Positions 28,230-37,642 are shown, counted from the first letter of the stretch. The stretch is DNA of 64,000 nt from Clostridium beijerinckii HUN142 (GCF_000621745.1 NZ_JHXK01000011.1:172201-236200); one strand, 5' to 3'. The notes: generated by a model from the sequence alone, not told the origin. A program made the numbers and translations.

Positions 28230-29441
28230 CTATTTTACTATTCTAACAAACTTCTTCTTACCTAACTTTATTATGTCTCCATTTTTAATTGTTATATTAT
28301 TAAAATCAGCTACTTTTTGCATATTTATATATACTCCACCTTGACTTAAAAGCCTTTTAAATTCATTATACGATTTTATTAACTTATTTTTAACAAGAAC
28401 TTTTCCAACATCGTCTAATAAGCTACATTCAGGAGGTATATTTATTTCAGGCACCTCATCAGGTATACTTTTATTTTTAAATACATTTTCAAAATACTCA
28501 AGTGCGAATTTACTTTCTTCTTCTGTATGATATAATCTTGTTATAATTTTTGCAAGCTCAAATTTGACATCTCTTGGATTTTTCCCATTATCCAACTCTT
28601 CTTTAATTTCTCTAATTTTATCTGGATGCTCATCTGTAGCAAGTTCGTAATATTTTATAATTAAATTATCAGGAATCTCCATTACTTTTTTAAACATTAT
28701 TTCTGCTGTTTCCTGTATCCCGATATAATTTCCTAAGCTCTTACTCATCTTTTCCTTCCCATCCAGACCTTCTAATATAGGCATAAATATCGCTATTTGC
28801 TGCTCCATTCCAGCATTTTTTTGTAATGTTCTCCCCATAAGAATATTAAATGTCTGATCAGTTCCACCCAATTCTATATCAGCCTTTAATGCGATAGAAT
28901 CATAACCTTGCATTAGAGGATAAAAAAATTCATGAATTCCAATAGGAATATTAGAATTATATCTCTTTTTAAAGTCTTCTCTTTCCAGCATCCTTGCAAC
29001 AGTTGTAGTCGCAGCTAGCTTTAAAACTTCTTCAAATGTCAATCCAGCTAGCCATTCACTATTAAATTTAATTTCTGTTTTATCTTTATCTAGAATTTTG
29101 AAAATTTGCGTTTGATATGTTAATGCATTCTCTACTACTTGTTCTTTAGTTAGAGCTTTCCTAGTTTTAGATTTTCCGGTTGGATCTCCTATTTTACCTG
29201 TAAAATCTCCAATTATTATAACTGCTCGATGCCCTAAATCTTGCATTTGCTTAATCTTTCTTAATACAACCGCATGACCTAAATGAATATCTGGTGCAGT
29301 CGGATCTAATCCTAACTTAATTATTAAAGGTTTATCTTCTTTTACCGATTTAATAATTTTTTCTTCCAAATCCTTAATACTAATTATGTCTGCAACTCCT
29401 TTCCTTATAATTTTAATTTGTTCTTCAGCATTCTTTTTCAT
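28230..29441 (-). CDS. tyrS: tyrosyl-tRNA synthetase
   Basis: 403 residues from the ATG at 29441, which has AGGAG 8 bases upstream; the longer reading frame back to 29510 runs into the T-box terminator and is rejected. Class I motifs: HIGH as [10 protein letters not shown] and KMSKS as [10 protein letters not shown]. Tyr-recognition region [19 protein letters not shown]-terminal S4 RNA-binding domain ([16 protein letters not shown]). It charges tRNA-Tyr. The sequence resembles the TyrZ-like branch. Controlled by the T-box leader directly upstream. Confidence 0.96.
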   Translation of the reverse strand: MKKNAEEQIKIIRKGVADIISIKDLEEKIIKSVKEDKPLIIKLGLDPTAPDIHLGHAVVLRKIKQMQDLGHRAVIIIGDFTGKIGDPTGKSKTRKALTKEQVVENALTYQTQIFKILDKDKTEIKFNSEWLAGLTFEEVLKLAATTTVARMLEREDFKKRYNSNIPIGIHEFFYPLMQGYDSIALKADIELGGTDQTFNILMGRTLQKNAGMEQQIAIFMPILEGLDGKEKMSKSLGNYIGIQETAEIMFKKVMEIPDNLIIKYYELATDEHPDKIREIKEELDNGKNPRDVKFELAKIITRLYHTEEESKFALEYFENVFKNKSIPDEVPEINIPPECSLLDDVGKVLVKNKLIKSYNEFKRLLSQGGVYINMQKVADFNNITIKNGDIIKLGKKKFVRIVK

Positions 29442-29919
29442 CTTCTTAACTCCTAAATATTTCTTATTTTTAATATAAGTAAGCGTTACAAGATTCAATA
29501 TTTGCAACAAAAAAACTCTTGTCCTTTAAAATATAAAGGACAAGAGTATAACTCCCGTGTTACCACCTTAATTCATTAATCGCTCACACGATTAACCTCT
29601 TCAAGTACGCCAAAATTTTGGTTATACTTTAGCACTATAACGGGTGCAGGGTTCCGTCATCACCTACTCAAAAGAAACTTTTTTCAGCTTGAAGCTCTAA
29701 GATGTATTCAAAACCAGCTTCCATGCACCTCTCATCAACCGGTAACTTTCTGTATGGCATCACTAATTTCTACTTATTCTTTTCATTGCTTTTATTGAAA
29801 ATCTAGAATAAAGAAATATAATAAATTACTTTCCTTATTATGCGATATATTAAATTGTTTAAATTGTACAAAAAACTTAAGCTTTTGTCAATATAAATTT
29901 TATTGTTTAATTGCTACAG
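29442..29919. other. tyrS leader and promoter region
   Basis: About 480 bases without a protein gene. Most of it is the T-box leader (29508-29790). The remaining ~130 bases next to the transglutaminase gene should hold the tyrS promoter and the end of the transglutaminase transcript; no convincing -35/-10 pair was fixed. Confidence 0.6.
29508..29790 (-). promoter_or_regulatory. tyrS leader: T-box riboswitch (tRNA-Tyr responsive) with terminator
   Basis: The minus strand shows the stem I start (AATAAGTAGAAATTAG), a specifier region containing GAATACATC (UAC, a Tyr codon), the T-box core AAGGTGGTAACACGGGAG (29553-29569 area) and a terminator, CTCTTGTCCTTTA paired with TAAAGGACAAGAG (29516-29546), followed by seven T. 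Uncharged tRNA-Tyr should bind stem I and the T-box bulge, promote the antiterminator and switch tyrS on. Confidence 0.92.
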
Positions 29920-30945
29920 CTATGATATCCATGCTCCATTTGAATCAACTCTATATTTTCCATCAATAACAGAATTAAGAGCCATAGCCCCACTTCCAGG
30001 ATAGCAATAATACCATTTTCCATTAGAGTATATCCATCCTGTTTTCATTACGCCATCATTGCCTAAATAATACCAATTATTATCTATTATATTCCATCCA
30101 GTTGCATAACGTCCTGTATTTTCTAAGAATCTCCACGCTGAATCAACTAAATTCCACTTACCATCTTTATTTGACCTAAGCTCAGATAATGATCCAGTAT
30201 AACTGCTTGCCTTATTATTCTCATAGTTATAATCCTCAGAGCATTCTGGATAATCACTTTCTTTCCATGTAAATCCATCATTTTTTAGAACCTTATCTTG
30301 TCTTAGAAAATATTTATTATTTCCTAATGCATCGTTATTTGTGACATCTAAATGATACCACTTATTATTTAATTTAACTAAGTTCCATCCATGAGGGACA
30401 CCATCTAAATTTCCAATAATAATTTTATTCTCTACACCTGCTAATTTAAGCATTTTATAAGCAGTCATAGCATAACCTTGACATGTAGTTTTTCCAGTTG
30501 TCAATGCAGAATAGGCATTATTAGATACAAGACTATCATCATATTCAAATCTATTTATTAAATATTCATTTATTGCCTTAACCTTGTCAAAATCACTCAT
30601 TCCATTGGTAGTTATAGAATTAACTATTTTAGTTAGTTCCTGATTAATATATAACTCTTGATCTTTAGTTGTTCTATAAGTAACCTTTAATGTTGCTTTA
30701 TCTCCAACTCTTTCATAGACCATTTTCTCTAGTGATCTCATCAAGTAATCATCATCTTTTGCAATATTTTGTACCACTTCTAATACATCAGATTTATAAT
30801 AATCAATTTGAAACTCCGTGTCCCAATTTTCTAAATGGTTATATACATATGAGTTTAAATCATTATCTGCTGCAAAAACAGGTTGTCCTATTATTGCTGA
30901 TATTATTATTAATCCAAGTAATAGATTTCTAATAACGTTTCTCAT
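29920..30945 (-). CDS. secreted transglutaminase-like protein with cell-wall-binding repeats
   Basis: 341 residues. ATG at 30945 is preferred over the adjacent upstream TTG; AAGGG lies about 8 bases away. Signal peptide ends near PVFAAD. Transglutaminase-core domain with Cys in TTCQGYAMTAYK (near 153), His in PHGWNLV (near 184) and Asp in YHLDVTNND. Three Trp/Tyr-rich wall-binding repeats (WNIIDNNWYYLGNDGVMKTGW and relatives) end the protein. Such enzymes are cysteine proteases or cross-linking enzymes at the cell surface; the substrate is unknown. Shares repeat type with the protein at 22268-22837. Confidence 0.88.
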   Translation of the reverse strand: MRNVIRNLLLGLIIISAIIGQPVFAADNDLNSYVYNHLENWDTEFQIDYYKSDVLEVVQNIAKDDDYLMRSLEKMVYERVGDKATLKVTYRTTKDQELYINQELTKIVNSITTNGMSDFDKVKAINEYLINRFEYDDSLVSNNAYSALTTGKTTCQGYAMTAYKMLKLAGVENKIIIGNLDGVPHGWNLVKLNNKWYHLDVTNNDALGNNKYFLRQDKVLKNDGFTWKESDYPECSEDYNYENNKASSYTGSLSELRSNKDGKWNLVDSAWRFLENTGRYATGWNIIDNNWYYLGNDGVMKTGWIYSNGKWYYCYPGSGAMALNSVIDGKYRVDSNGAWIS

Positions 30946-31174
30946 CAATAAATCCCTTCTTTCTTCATATGAATCCCATTGGAATAATTTTTGTTAATAT
31001 TATGTTATAAAGTAGCACAATTTAACACTTTCCTCCTTCCCAGATTATTATTTACCTCCAAAAACATATATATCTATTATATCAGAATATTATTAATGAT
31101 GCCAAATTCAAATATATATTCATAAAAATAACTACCTAAAATATTAAATTTTCTAGGTAGTTGTTAAAACTATT

Positions 31175-32137
31175 TTATAATTCAAAAGTGCTGTTATCAA
31201 CCCATTTATATTGCGGTCTTATGACTTTTATATCTTTTACTAATTTATACAGCGCCTCATCTTTCTGCTTACATTCTAGCATTATATCAAAATCCCTATC
31301 TAGAACCTTAGCTTTTTCTAAAAATGCAACAAGATCCTCTGCATTTATATAATCAGCATGCTTTCTATCTTTATCGTGGTCTTTAGGCGTTGAAAAATGT
31401 ATTTTAGGTGGGAAAAATTCATTATCCCATGTATTAAAAATATCCTCAAGTAAGTCCTCTATATTTTCACCATTATTATTACAATTGTGATGATGAACAT
31501 CTAATACCATTGGAAGATTTAAAGTTCTGCATATACCTAGAACTTCCTTTGCAGTATATATTTTATCATCATTTTCAAGAATTAATTTGGATGCTATTTC
31601 TTCTGGAATTATAGAAAAATTATTAATGAATCGATTTATTCCTGATTCTTTTCCACCAGTTGCTCCTCCAATATGCAAAACCATTTTTCCATGTAAATAC
31701 CCAAGATCTTCAAACCATTCTACTTGACGCATTAAATTGCTGATAGAATTTTTAACAATCTCATTACTTGCACTATTTAAAACATTAAACTGATCTGGAT
31801 GTGTATCCACTCTCATATTATTTTGCCTAATTATTCTTCCAATAAATTCAAAATCCTTTTTAAAAATCTCTCTATGCCCCCAATAACCAACATCAGGATG
31901 AGTAACTAGAGGAATTAAAGCAGATGTTATTCTATAAAAGTGTATTTGATTCTCCACATTATAATTAAGTATTTTCTCTAAATCATTTAAGTTAGATAGT
32001 GTTATACTCTTTAGCTTATCTAATTTGTTCCTTTCAGAGATAATTTTATTATAATTTGTAAATGTAACTGTGCTAGAACTAGAAATCTTTTTACCCAACC
32101 TCATTGAAATTGCTACATAGCCAAACCTTATTCTCAT
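31175..32137 (-). CDS. uvsE: UV damage endonuclease (UVDE)
   Basis: 320 residues, a single TIM-barrel UvdE domain. Typical motifs: RFGYVAIS at the N-terminus, RITSALIPLVTHPD, DTHPDQFNVLNS, VLHIGGATGGK, LVLENDDK-like LILENDDK, MVLDVHHHNC and KIHFSTPK, which supply the metal-binding His/Asp/Glu cluster. It nicks DNA 5' of UV photoproducts in the alternative excision repair pathway, common in spore formers. AGGAGA ribosome binding site. Monocistronic. Confidence 0.95.
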   Translation of the reverse strand: MRIRFGYVAISMRLGKKISSSSTVTFTNYNKIISERNKLDKLKSITLSNLNDLEKILNYNVENQIHFYRITSALIPLVTHPDVGYWGHREIFKKDFEFIGRIIRQNNMRVDTHPDQFNVLNSASNEIVKNSISNLMRQVEWFEDLGYLHGKMVLHIGGATGGKESGINRFINNFSIIPEEIASKLILENDDKIYTAKEVLGICRTLNLPMVLDVHHHNCNNNGENIEDLLEDIFNTWDNEFFPPKIHFSTPKDHDKDRKHADYINAEDLVAFLEKAKVLDRDFDIMLECKQKDEALYKLVKDIKVIRPQYKWVDNSTFEL

Positions 32138-32466
32138 AATTCTTCTCCTATGTACTTAATATTTCTTGAACATAATAAAAGAACTCCAAAGTGGAGTCCA
32201 ATTATATGTAAAGAGATTAATGAGTATTAGAGGTTGTATTAAAAGTTAGATTAATATTTAATAATTTAAACTTTTAAACACTCTATTACTTATTATAATC
32301 TCATCAGTTATTATTGTAAACATTTTCTTTTAAATTATAACTATTTTTTTAATATCTTTGCAAATTTCTTATAACTATACAAAAAGAAGTTATCTAAAAA
32401 TAATAAAAATTAATGTTAATCATCCCTTATTATTTTCCTATTCTTAGATAACTTCTTTTAACTATT
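32138..32466. other. intergenic region between MATE and uvsE
   Basis: 329 bases holding the MATE terminator (32382-32459) and a small ACTCC/GGAGT hairpin near 32189-32203 in the uvsE leader. Otherwise AT-rich with nothing recognisable. Confidence 0.5.
32382..32459 (-). terminator. long hairpin terminator downstream of the MATE gene
   Basis: AAAGAAGTTATCTAA pairs perfectly with TTAGATAACTTCTTT. The 48-base interior can form a second AU-rich stem. It lies 8 bases beyond the MATE stop codon. Confidence 0.7.
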
Positions 32467-33810
32467 TTAATCAGAAATTCTATGCTTTAGCCAGTTGTTT
32501 CCCCTAAGCCTAAAGCAATACATAATTCCACGCACAACCCAGTCAATATACATAGCAATCCAAATCCCTAAAACACCAATTCCTAGAACAATACCCAAAA
32601 TGTAACCTGCAAATATTCTAAATATCCACATACCTATAAATGCAGTTAACATAGTATATCTAGTATCCCCCGCTCCTTTAAGACCTGATGAAAGTATAAA
32701 AGATATCCCCCAGGCGATTAATGCTATACTGTTACTTCTAGTTAATGTTGCTGATATGTTTATTACCTCCGGAACATTTGTATAAAGAGATGCTAACCAT
32801 TTTGATATAGGTATAAAAATCAATCCCAAGGATACCAAACAAATAGTACCAAACTTAGTCAAGTATATTAAAGTACTCTTTGCCCCTTTAATATCATTTC
32901 TCCCTACATACTGACCAACAAAAGTTGTTGCTGCTAAACAAAGTGAATTTCCTGGAACATTTATCATTATAGCAATAGATGATGAAATTGCATTGGCAGC
33001 AATAGATGCTGTTCCCATTGTTACTATAAACATCTGTACTATTAATTTTCCTGCATTAAATATCACTTGTTCCATACCTGCTGGAATTCCTATATTAAAT
33101 ATATTTTTCTGTATTTCCATATCAAATTTAAATGGAAATATATTTTTCAATTTTATAATTTTACTTCCTCGAAATAAAACTAACATTATAATTAAAGTAC
33201 CAATAAGTCTAGCAATTGCAATTGCTACTGCTGCACCAGCTATTCCAAATGACGGTATGCTCAGTGCATTAATTCCAAATATCAATGTATATCCTAAAGC
33301 TATATTTATAAGATTCATAAATATTGTTATTTGCATAGGAGTTTTTGTATCCCCACATCCTCTAAGTATTCCATTAGCAATTTGTTCTATTGCTATAAAC
33401 GGGTATGTAAGCAAGGTAAACTCCAAATATAATTTTGCATCAATTTTAACTAATTCTTCTGCTGAACCATAAAGTACATTAATTAATTTAATCCTGAAAA
33501 TCCATAAAAGTAATGTTATAATTAATGATACTAAAATACCTGATACTATAGCTTGTTTAGCTGTTTCATTTGCTTTTTTGGGTTTATTTCTTCCTATCTG
33601 TTGAGCAACTACCACTGTCGCACCAACTGATAAAGCCGCAAAGAATGATATAAACATATTATTTATGGAATCAACCATTCCTATTGCTGATACAGCTTGT
33701 TCGCCAATATGTCCTGCCATCATCGTATTACACGTACCTAATAACATAACAAATGTTTGCTCTATCATTATAGGTATTGCTAACTTTAAAACGTCTTTTC
33801 TTATGAACAC
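32467..33810 (-). CDS. MATE family multidrug/cation exporter
   Basis: 447 residues with about 12 membrane segments arranged as two related halves. Typical stretches: IPIMIEQTFVMLLGTCNTMMAG in parts, VSAIGMVDSINNMF, GILRGCGDTKTP in half one and GLKGAGDTRYTM in half two. Sodium- or proton-driven efflux of toxic cations or drugs. The start is GTG at 33810, supported by AAGGA 6 bases upstream. Monocistronic. Confidence 0.93.
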   Translation of the reverse strand: MFIRKDVLKLAIPIMIEQTFVMLLGTCNTMMAGHIGEQAVSAIGMVDSINNMFISFFAALSVGATVVVAQQIGRNKPKKANETAKQAIVSGILVSLIITLLLWIFRIKLINVLYGSAEELVKIDAKLYLEFTLLTYPFIAIEQIANGILRGCGDTKTPMQITIFMNLINIALGYTLIFGINALSIPSFGIAGAAVAIAIARLIGTLIIMLVLFRGSKIIKLKNIFPFKFDMEIQKNIFNIGIPAGMEQVIFNAGKLIVQMFIVTMGTASIAANAISSSIAIMINVPGNSLCLAATTFVGQYVGRNDIKGAKSTLIYLTKFGTICLVSLGLIFIPISKWLASLYTNVPEVINISATLTRSNSIALIAWGISFILSSGLKGAGDTRYTMLTAFIGMWIFRIFAGYILGIVLGIGVLGIWIAMYIDWVVRGIMYCFRLRGNNWLKHRISD

Positions 33811-34326
33811 AAAATATCCTTCTTCCTATTCTAGTAAAACAATTACGCTACTAGTTTTTTCTGTTAACGTTAAACAAAAATTAAAGCTATTTAATTATAG
33901 CCATTATTCTTGTCCATTTTCAATAGACACTATATATCTCCATATTTATATTTATTCCCTCCTCCTTATTAATTCAATAATTTTAATACTTATATCTTTA
34001 AAAATAAATCCAGTTTTCTATAATATACCAAACTTCATACTGAACCTAGATCAATAATTAGAACACTTTTTTATAAACACACACACAAATAGAATGACAT
34101 ATAATTAGTATTTCATAACTATATATCATTCTTTCTTTATGTAAAATTTTTATAGCTATTTAATCTTATCACTTATTTGTAAAAATCACCACCTTAATCC
34201 GGATACTTTATTACTAAAATAAGATATTTAGATTAATATTCTTTTAACTAACACTTGTTTTTATCAATATACTATATAATATAAATTAATTCATAAAATT
34301 TCTTACATTTCTATTTATCCTTTTTT

Positions 34327-34420
34327 AAATATATGTTGTAATTAAATCTCTATATTTTAGCCACATCCAAGTACTAAACTTACTAAAACCTAAATGTAAA
34401 TGTATTACCTCAATACATTT
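34327..34420. repeat. copy C of the ~95-bp dispersed repeat
   Basis: The left part, ATATATGTTGTAATT followed by AATCTCTATATTTTAGCC, aligns with copy A at 19545; the right part, ACTAAAACCTAAATGTAAATG, also aligns. The right terminal inverted end is lost or replaced by the hairpin at 34393-34425. Confidence 0.4.
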
Positions 34421-34425
34421 ACATT
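34393..34425 (-). terminator. hairpin downstream of the Nudix gene
   Basis: AATGTAAATGTATT (34393-34406) pairs perfectly with AATACATTTACATT (34412-34425) over a 5-base loop, 6 bases past the Nudix stop codon. The T-run is weak. Confidence 0.6.
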
Positions 34426-34430
34426 AATTA

Positions 34431-34970
34431 TTATATTATCTTATTAACTCCATTTAAATAATCTCGTAGCTCTTTTAGCACATAAGTTTCTCTAAAAATC
34501 CAGTTCGCAATAGGTTCTGCTCCTGATGATATTATTTTTTCATTATTATTAATAGCATCTTCTATCTGTATCCACTCTGGTTTAAATTTTAATTTAGCCT
34601 CATATGGATCTAATTTTTGAGGTTTCCTTACATTGGACACTTCAGCTAAGTAATAATAAGAAATCATCTTAAAAACTCTATTATTAACATATTTATCTTT
34701 GCTTCTTTCTGTTATAATTCCAAGTTGATCACCAATTTTGTTGCAAACATATCCTGTTTCTTCTTCCACTTCTCTTGTCAGAGCCTCTATATGTCCTTCA
34801 TCCTTTTTCATTCCTCCTCCTGGAAACTTATAATCCTTATTCTTGGAATGTACCATTAGAATCTTTTTATCCTTTATTATTATTCCTCTTACTGCTTCCC
34901 TAAAATTGATCTTTTCAATTGAATCACTTACTTTATCTATTTCAAAAAGTTTATTGAATATAATATCCAT
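34431..34970 (-). CDS. Nudix hydrolase
   Basis: 179 residues. A complete Nudix box at residues 52-74 (G-x5-E58-x7-R66-E67-x2-E70-E71-x-G73) binds the metal. It is preceded by the usual VRGIIIKDKKILMV strand and the FPGGG turn. It hydrolyses a nucleoside diphosphate linked to another moiety; the substrate cannot be told from sequence. No signal peptide. Probably monocistronic; the long upstream region contains other signals. Confidence 0.9.
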   Translation of the reverse strand: MDIIFNKLFEIDKVSDSIEKINFREAVRGIIIKDKKILMVHSKNKDYKFPGGGMKKDEGHIEALTREVEEETGYVCNKIGDQLGIITERSKDKYVNNRVFKMISYYYLAEVSNVRKPQKLDPYEAKLKFKPEWIQIEDAINNNEKIISSGAEPIANWIFRETYVLKELRDYLNGVNKII

Positions 34971-35236
34971 TTTCTCACATCCTTATTCTTTAAAATTCCT
35001 TATACCATAAATTTAACTAATAATTTTTAATTCTGCGTAGATATTATTAAGATAACAGTTCATTTAGTTAGCTCTTAGCGATGTTTTTTATATTTTTTAC
35101 TTTTTTACAGAAAAATATCCTTAAACAAATTATACTTTAATTATCCATTATTGTAAAAATTTATTAACATAATTTTAATCCTGATATTCAAATCACTTTT
35201 AATGATTAATCATACTTAATAATCACTAAAATTTTA

Positions 35237-35268
35237 GGCCCACAAGGTCTTTATAAACCTTGTGGGCC
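35237..35268. terminator. strong isolated hairpin, terminator-like
   Basis: GGCCCACAAGGT (35237-35248) pairs perfectly with ACCTTGTGGGCC (35257-35268) over an 8-base loop. Flanks are AT-rich on both sides but lack a clean T-run. It may end the transcript coming from the DUF3793 operon on the minus strand, or mark the edge of an RNA gene. Confidence 0.55.
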
Positions 35269-35337
35269 ATATATGAATTTTATGAAATGTATCTACTTGT
35301 TATATTAAATAGGAATTATTCGTTTGTACTATTTGTG

Positions 35338-35469
35338 AAGATATTTATAATGGTGTGTGGACATTAACAAATATCTTGTAATCATAATACTTAGTGGTGT
35401 GTGGTCACTAAATACTATAGTTTTGGTGGTTAATTACTCACATTCATGATAGTGTGCATTATCATGAAT
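35338..35469 (+). ncRNA. candidate small RNA: three tandem stem-loops with GUGUG loops
   Basis: Stem-loop 1 (35338-35377) pairs AAGATATTT with AAATATCTT and TAATG with CATTA around loop GTGTGTGGA. Stem-loop 2 (35391-35411) pairs TTAGTG with CACTAA around loop GTGTGTGGT. Stem-loop 3 (35442-35469) pairs ATTCATGATA with TATCATGAAT around loop GTGTGCAT. Stems differ while loops are nearly the same, suggesting loop-specific binding. A T-rich stretch follows stem-loop 3 on the plus strand, favouring plus-strand transcription. On the minus strand the loops would read CCACACAC. There is no ORF. Function unknown. Confidence 0.5.
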
Positions 35470-35565
35470 ATTTTATTTTGTATTCAAAATTTTGATAAAA
35501 CTTTTTAATTATATTAGTCAATTTAATAATCTAAATCATCTATTTGCTTTATAAAATTTTTATAA

Positions 35566-36201
35566 TCAAACGTATAAAGCTTTTTTATAAAAGGAGTTTT
35601 TTATACTTAAAGCGAGGTCACGCGATAAACTTCCCTCAAGCATATTGTTTATTGTATATTCTTTAACTGTGTCATATGTGTTAAAAGTCATCTTTGCTTT
35701 TTTACTATCGTTATATACCTTCCAGTATCCACATAATAAACATTTTTTAGTAGTACATTCCATAAAATCTTTAACATCTTCAAATGGTATTCCTAGGAAT
35801 AATCCAAGCTCATGAGGGCAGTGATATTTATTATATCTAAATTTCAATGTATCAATATATTTATCTATCTTTATTTGGGAAGGATACCCTATGTTTACTA
35901 AAAAATCTATATGTGATTTTTTATTTAACTCTTTTTCTAATATATTTTCATCATAAATCATTATTATCATACAATCATTATTTTCTCTTAATTCTATGAA
36001 TTTTAGATTTATATTCTTTATAAATTTTTTTCCAAAGTCATTCCAGCCAATATACATCTTTTCATTACTTTTTTTCAAATTTATAGTTACAGCTGGCTTA
36101 ACCCCTGCGATTACTAATGATGAATTATATACCAAGAAATTTTCTATATATTCCTTCTCGTCCATCAAATCTAATCTTTTGTAAAAATCTAGATATCTCA
36201 T
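35566..36201 (-). CDS. DUF3793 family protein
   Basis: 211 residues. Recognised from the CPHELGLFLGIPFEDVKDFM motif and the Cys-rich C-LLCGYWKVY segment (two Cys in CTTKKCLLCGYW) characteristic of DUF3793. The family is common in clostridia, typically next to a flavodoxin, and its function is not established; the conserved His/Cys could bind metal. GGTGGT ribosome binding site. It starts 22 bases after the flavodoxin stop codon, and the pair shares a promoter with a Fur-like box, so an iron-limitation role is inferred. Confidence 0.85.
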   Translation of the reverse strand: MRYLDFYKRLDLMDEKEYIENFLVYNSSLVIAGVKPAVTINLKKSNEKMYIGWNDFGKKFIKNINLKFIELRENNDCMIIMIYDENILEKELNKKSHIDFLVNIGYPSQIKIDKYIDTLKFRYNKYHCPHELGLFLGIPFEDVKDFMECTTKKCLLCGYWKVYNDSKKAKMTFNTYDTVKEYTINNMLEGSLSRDLALSIKNSFYKKALYV

Positions 36202-36223
36202 ATCATATCACCACCAAATTTAA

Positions 36224-36640
36224 TTATATATTAGCAATCTTCTTACCAAAGTCTATACAATCTTGTTCAGCTTCATCCGGCTCATTTTGAACTATTAATG
36301 GTGTTTCTACTACAATACAACCATATCCATTCATTCTTTCCTCAAAGTCTCTCATCCATTTTCCATCGCCCCAACCATAAGAACCGAAAAGTGCAACTTT
36401 CTTACCTGATACCTTAGTTGAAATTTCCTCTATAAATGGCTCAAACTCTGACTCTTCTAATACTTCATCTCCCATTGCTGAACAACCTAGAATAAGTATA
36501 TCCTCATTTAATAATTCGTCTATATTTACATCTGAGACATTTATAGTATTAACATCTTTCCCACTTTCTATGATTCCTTTTGCAATTAATTCTGCCATTT
36601 TTTCTGTGTTTCCAGTTCCTGACCAATATACTATTTTCAT
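36224..36640 (-). CDS. flavodoxin
   Basis: 138 residues from the ATG at 36640 (KIVYWSGTGNTEKMAE). The in-frame GTG at 36652 overlaps the GGGAG ribosome binding site and is rejected. FMN phosphate loop SGTGNTEKM (about 7-15), then LGCSAMGDEVLE and FGSYGWGDGKWM loops for the flavin ring. A low-potential electron carrier that replaces ferredoxin when iron is short. First gene of a two-gene operon with DUF3793; a Fur-like operator lies 34 bases upstream of the start. Confidence 0.93.
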   Translation of the reverse strand: MKIVYWSGTGNTEKMAELIAKGIIESGKDVNTINVSDVNIDELLNEDILILGCSAMGDEVLEESEFEPFIEEISTKVSGKKVALFGSYGWGDGKWMRDFEERMNGYGCIVVETPLIVQNEPDEAEQDCIDFGKKIANI

Positions 36641-36673
36641 TACTTGTACCACTCCCTATTTATTTAATAATTT

Positions 36674-36688
36674 TGAAAATCATTCTCA
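36674..36688 (-). promoter_or_regulatory. Fur-box-like operator upstream of flavodoxin
   Basis: On the minus strand, TGAGAAT-G-ATTTTCA is a 7-1-7 inverted repeat with one mismatch between arms, close to the classical Fur site TGATAAT-n-ATTATCA. It lies 34-48 bases before the flavodoxin start, where it could block transcription when iron is sufficient. Confidence 0.65.
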
Positions 36689-36781
36689 ATTGGATAATAT
36701 TATATCTATCCACTTTTGTCAAGTTTTATTAATAAATTTTATATTTTTTTCCTTAACTAATATTTTTTATATTACTTATAA

Positions 36782-37642
36782 TCAATCTTTATTGTATACA
36801 AACATATATAAAGATGCACAGAAGATAATACTATACCCTATCCAACTTAAGTAATCTGGAAGTATTCCAAATAAACATAAACTTATTATTGCTGAAAAGA
36901 TTATATTTGTATAATCAAATATTGATATTTCCTTTGCTGGTGCATACTTATATGCTAAAGTTATTCCAAACTGTCCAATACTTGCAAAAATGCCAGCTAA
37001 AAGTAAGTAAACAAGCTGCATTATATTCATATTTTCATAATACGCTATCATCAATGGAAATGTAATTATGCTAGAGATAAAAGAAAAATAGAATACAATA
37101 GTTTCTGGATGTTCTTTCCCACTTAAAGCTCTAACACATGTATAAGCTACTGCTGCTGTTACCCCTCCTAAAATTCCAGCTATTGCAGGTATTATTTCTA
37201 AGTTTAAGGATGGCTTTATTATGAATAAAGTTCCTACAAACGCTATAATGATTGCTATAATTTGCCTTGTATTCACTTTCTCCTTTAAAAATATTCCTGA
37301 AAAGATAATTACAAAGAAAGGGCTTAATTTATTTAACATATTAGCATCTGATAGTACTAGTTTATCTATAGAGTAGAAATTTAATAAAATTCCTAAAGTT
37401 CCGAATATTGATCTAAGTAGTAATGTCTTCTGATTATTTTTTTGCCCCAAAAAATTTCCTCTATGTTTTGATATTAGTGTAAAAGCTACTATAAGCGATA
37501 CTATATTCCTAAAAAAAGTTTTTTGAAATGATGGTAAATCACCAGAAATCTTAACAAATGCTGACATCATTGCAAATCCAAAAGCAGAGGCAGTTATAAA
37601 TATTATTCCTTTTTTTCTATTACTTAAATTTGTTAATTTCAT
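36782..37642 (-). CDS. EamA/DMT family transporter
   Basis: 286 residues with ten predicted hydrophobic segments in two EamA repeats (about 10-140 and 150-285): FGFAMMSAFVKISGDLP in the first and GGVTAAVAYTCVRALSG in the second. The family exports or imports metabolites such as amino acids, purines or S-adenosylmethionine; the substrate is unknown. AGGAGG lies 4 bases before the ATG. Monocistronic. Confidence 0.88.
   Translation of the reverse strand: MKLTNLSNRKKGIIFITASAFGFAMMSAFVKISGDLPSFQKTFFRNIVSLIVAFTLISKHRGNFLGQKNNQKTLLLRSIFGTLGILLNFYSIDKLVLSDANMLNKLSPFFVIIFSGIFLKEKVNTRQIIAIIIAFVGTLFIIKPSLNLEIIPAIAGILGGVTAAVAYTCVRALSGKEHPETIVFYFSFISSIITFPLMIAYYENMNIMQLVYLLLAGIFASIGQFGITLAYKYAPAKEISIFDYTNIIFSAIISLCLFGILPDYLSWIGYSIIFCASLYMFVYNKD

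Larger units (their letters stand above)
33811..34430. other. AT-rich intergenic region
   Basis: 620 bases. It holds repeat copy C (34327-34420) overlapping the hairpin after the Nudix gene (34393-34425), and a short CA run (ACACACACACA) near 34079. The plus-strand open frame to 34057 lacks a ribosome binding site and is mostly antisense to the MATE gene, so it is not called. Confidence 0.5.
34971..35565. other. intergenic region with hairpin and three tandem stem-loops
   Basis: 595 bases with no protein gene. It holds a GC-rich hairpin (35237-35268) and three consecutive stem-loops (35338-35469), each with its own entry. The remainder is AT-rich. Confidence 0.6.

Noticed and set aside
29442..29510. 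Extended N-terminus of tyrosyl-tRNA synthetase
   Set aside because: The extra 23 codons lie between the T-box terminator and the ribosome binding site and do not match the family N-terminus.
32993..33472. 159-codon plus-strand open frame
   Set aside because: Antisense to MATE membrane segments; its Ile/Pro/Asn-rich composition is the expected shadow of a membrane protein gene.
33665..34057. 130-codon plus-strand open frame
   Set aside because: Begins inside the MATE gene on the opposite strand, has no ribosome binding site and low-complexity hydrophobic content.
35338..35469. CRISPR array
   Set aside because: The repeated part is only the 8-9 base loops; there are no direct repeats of CRISPR length and no cas genes.
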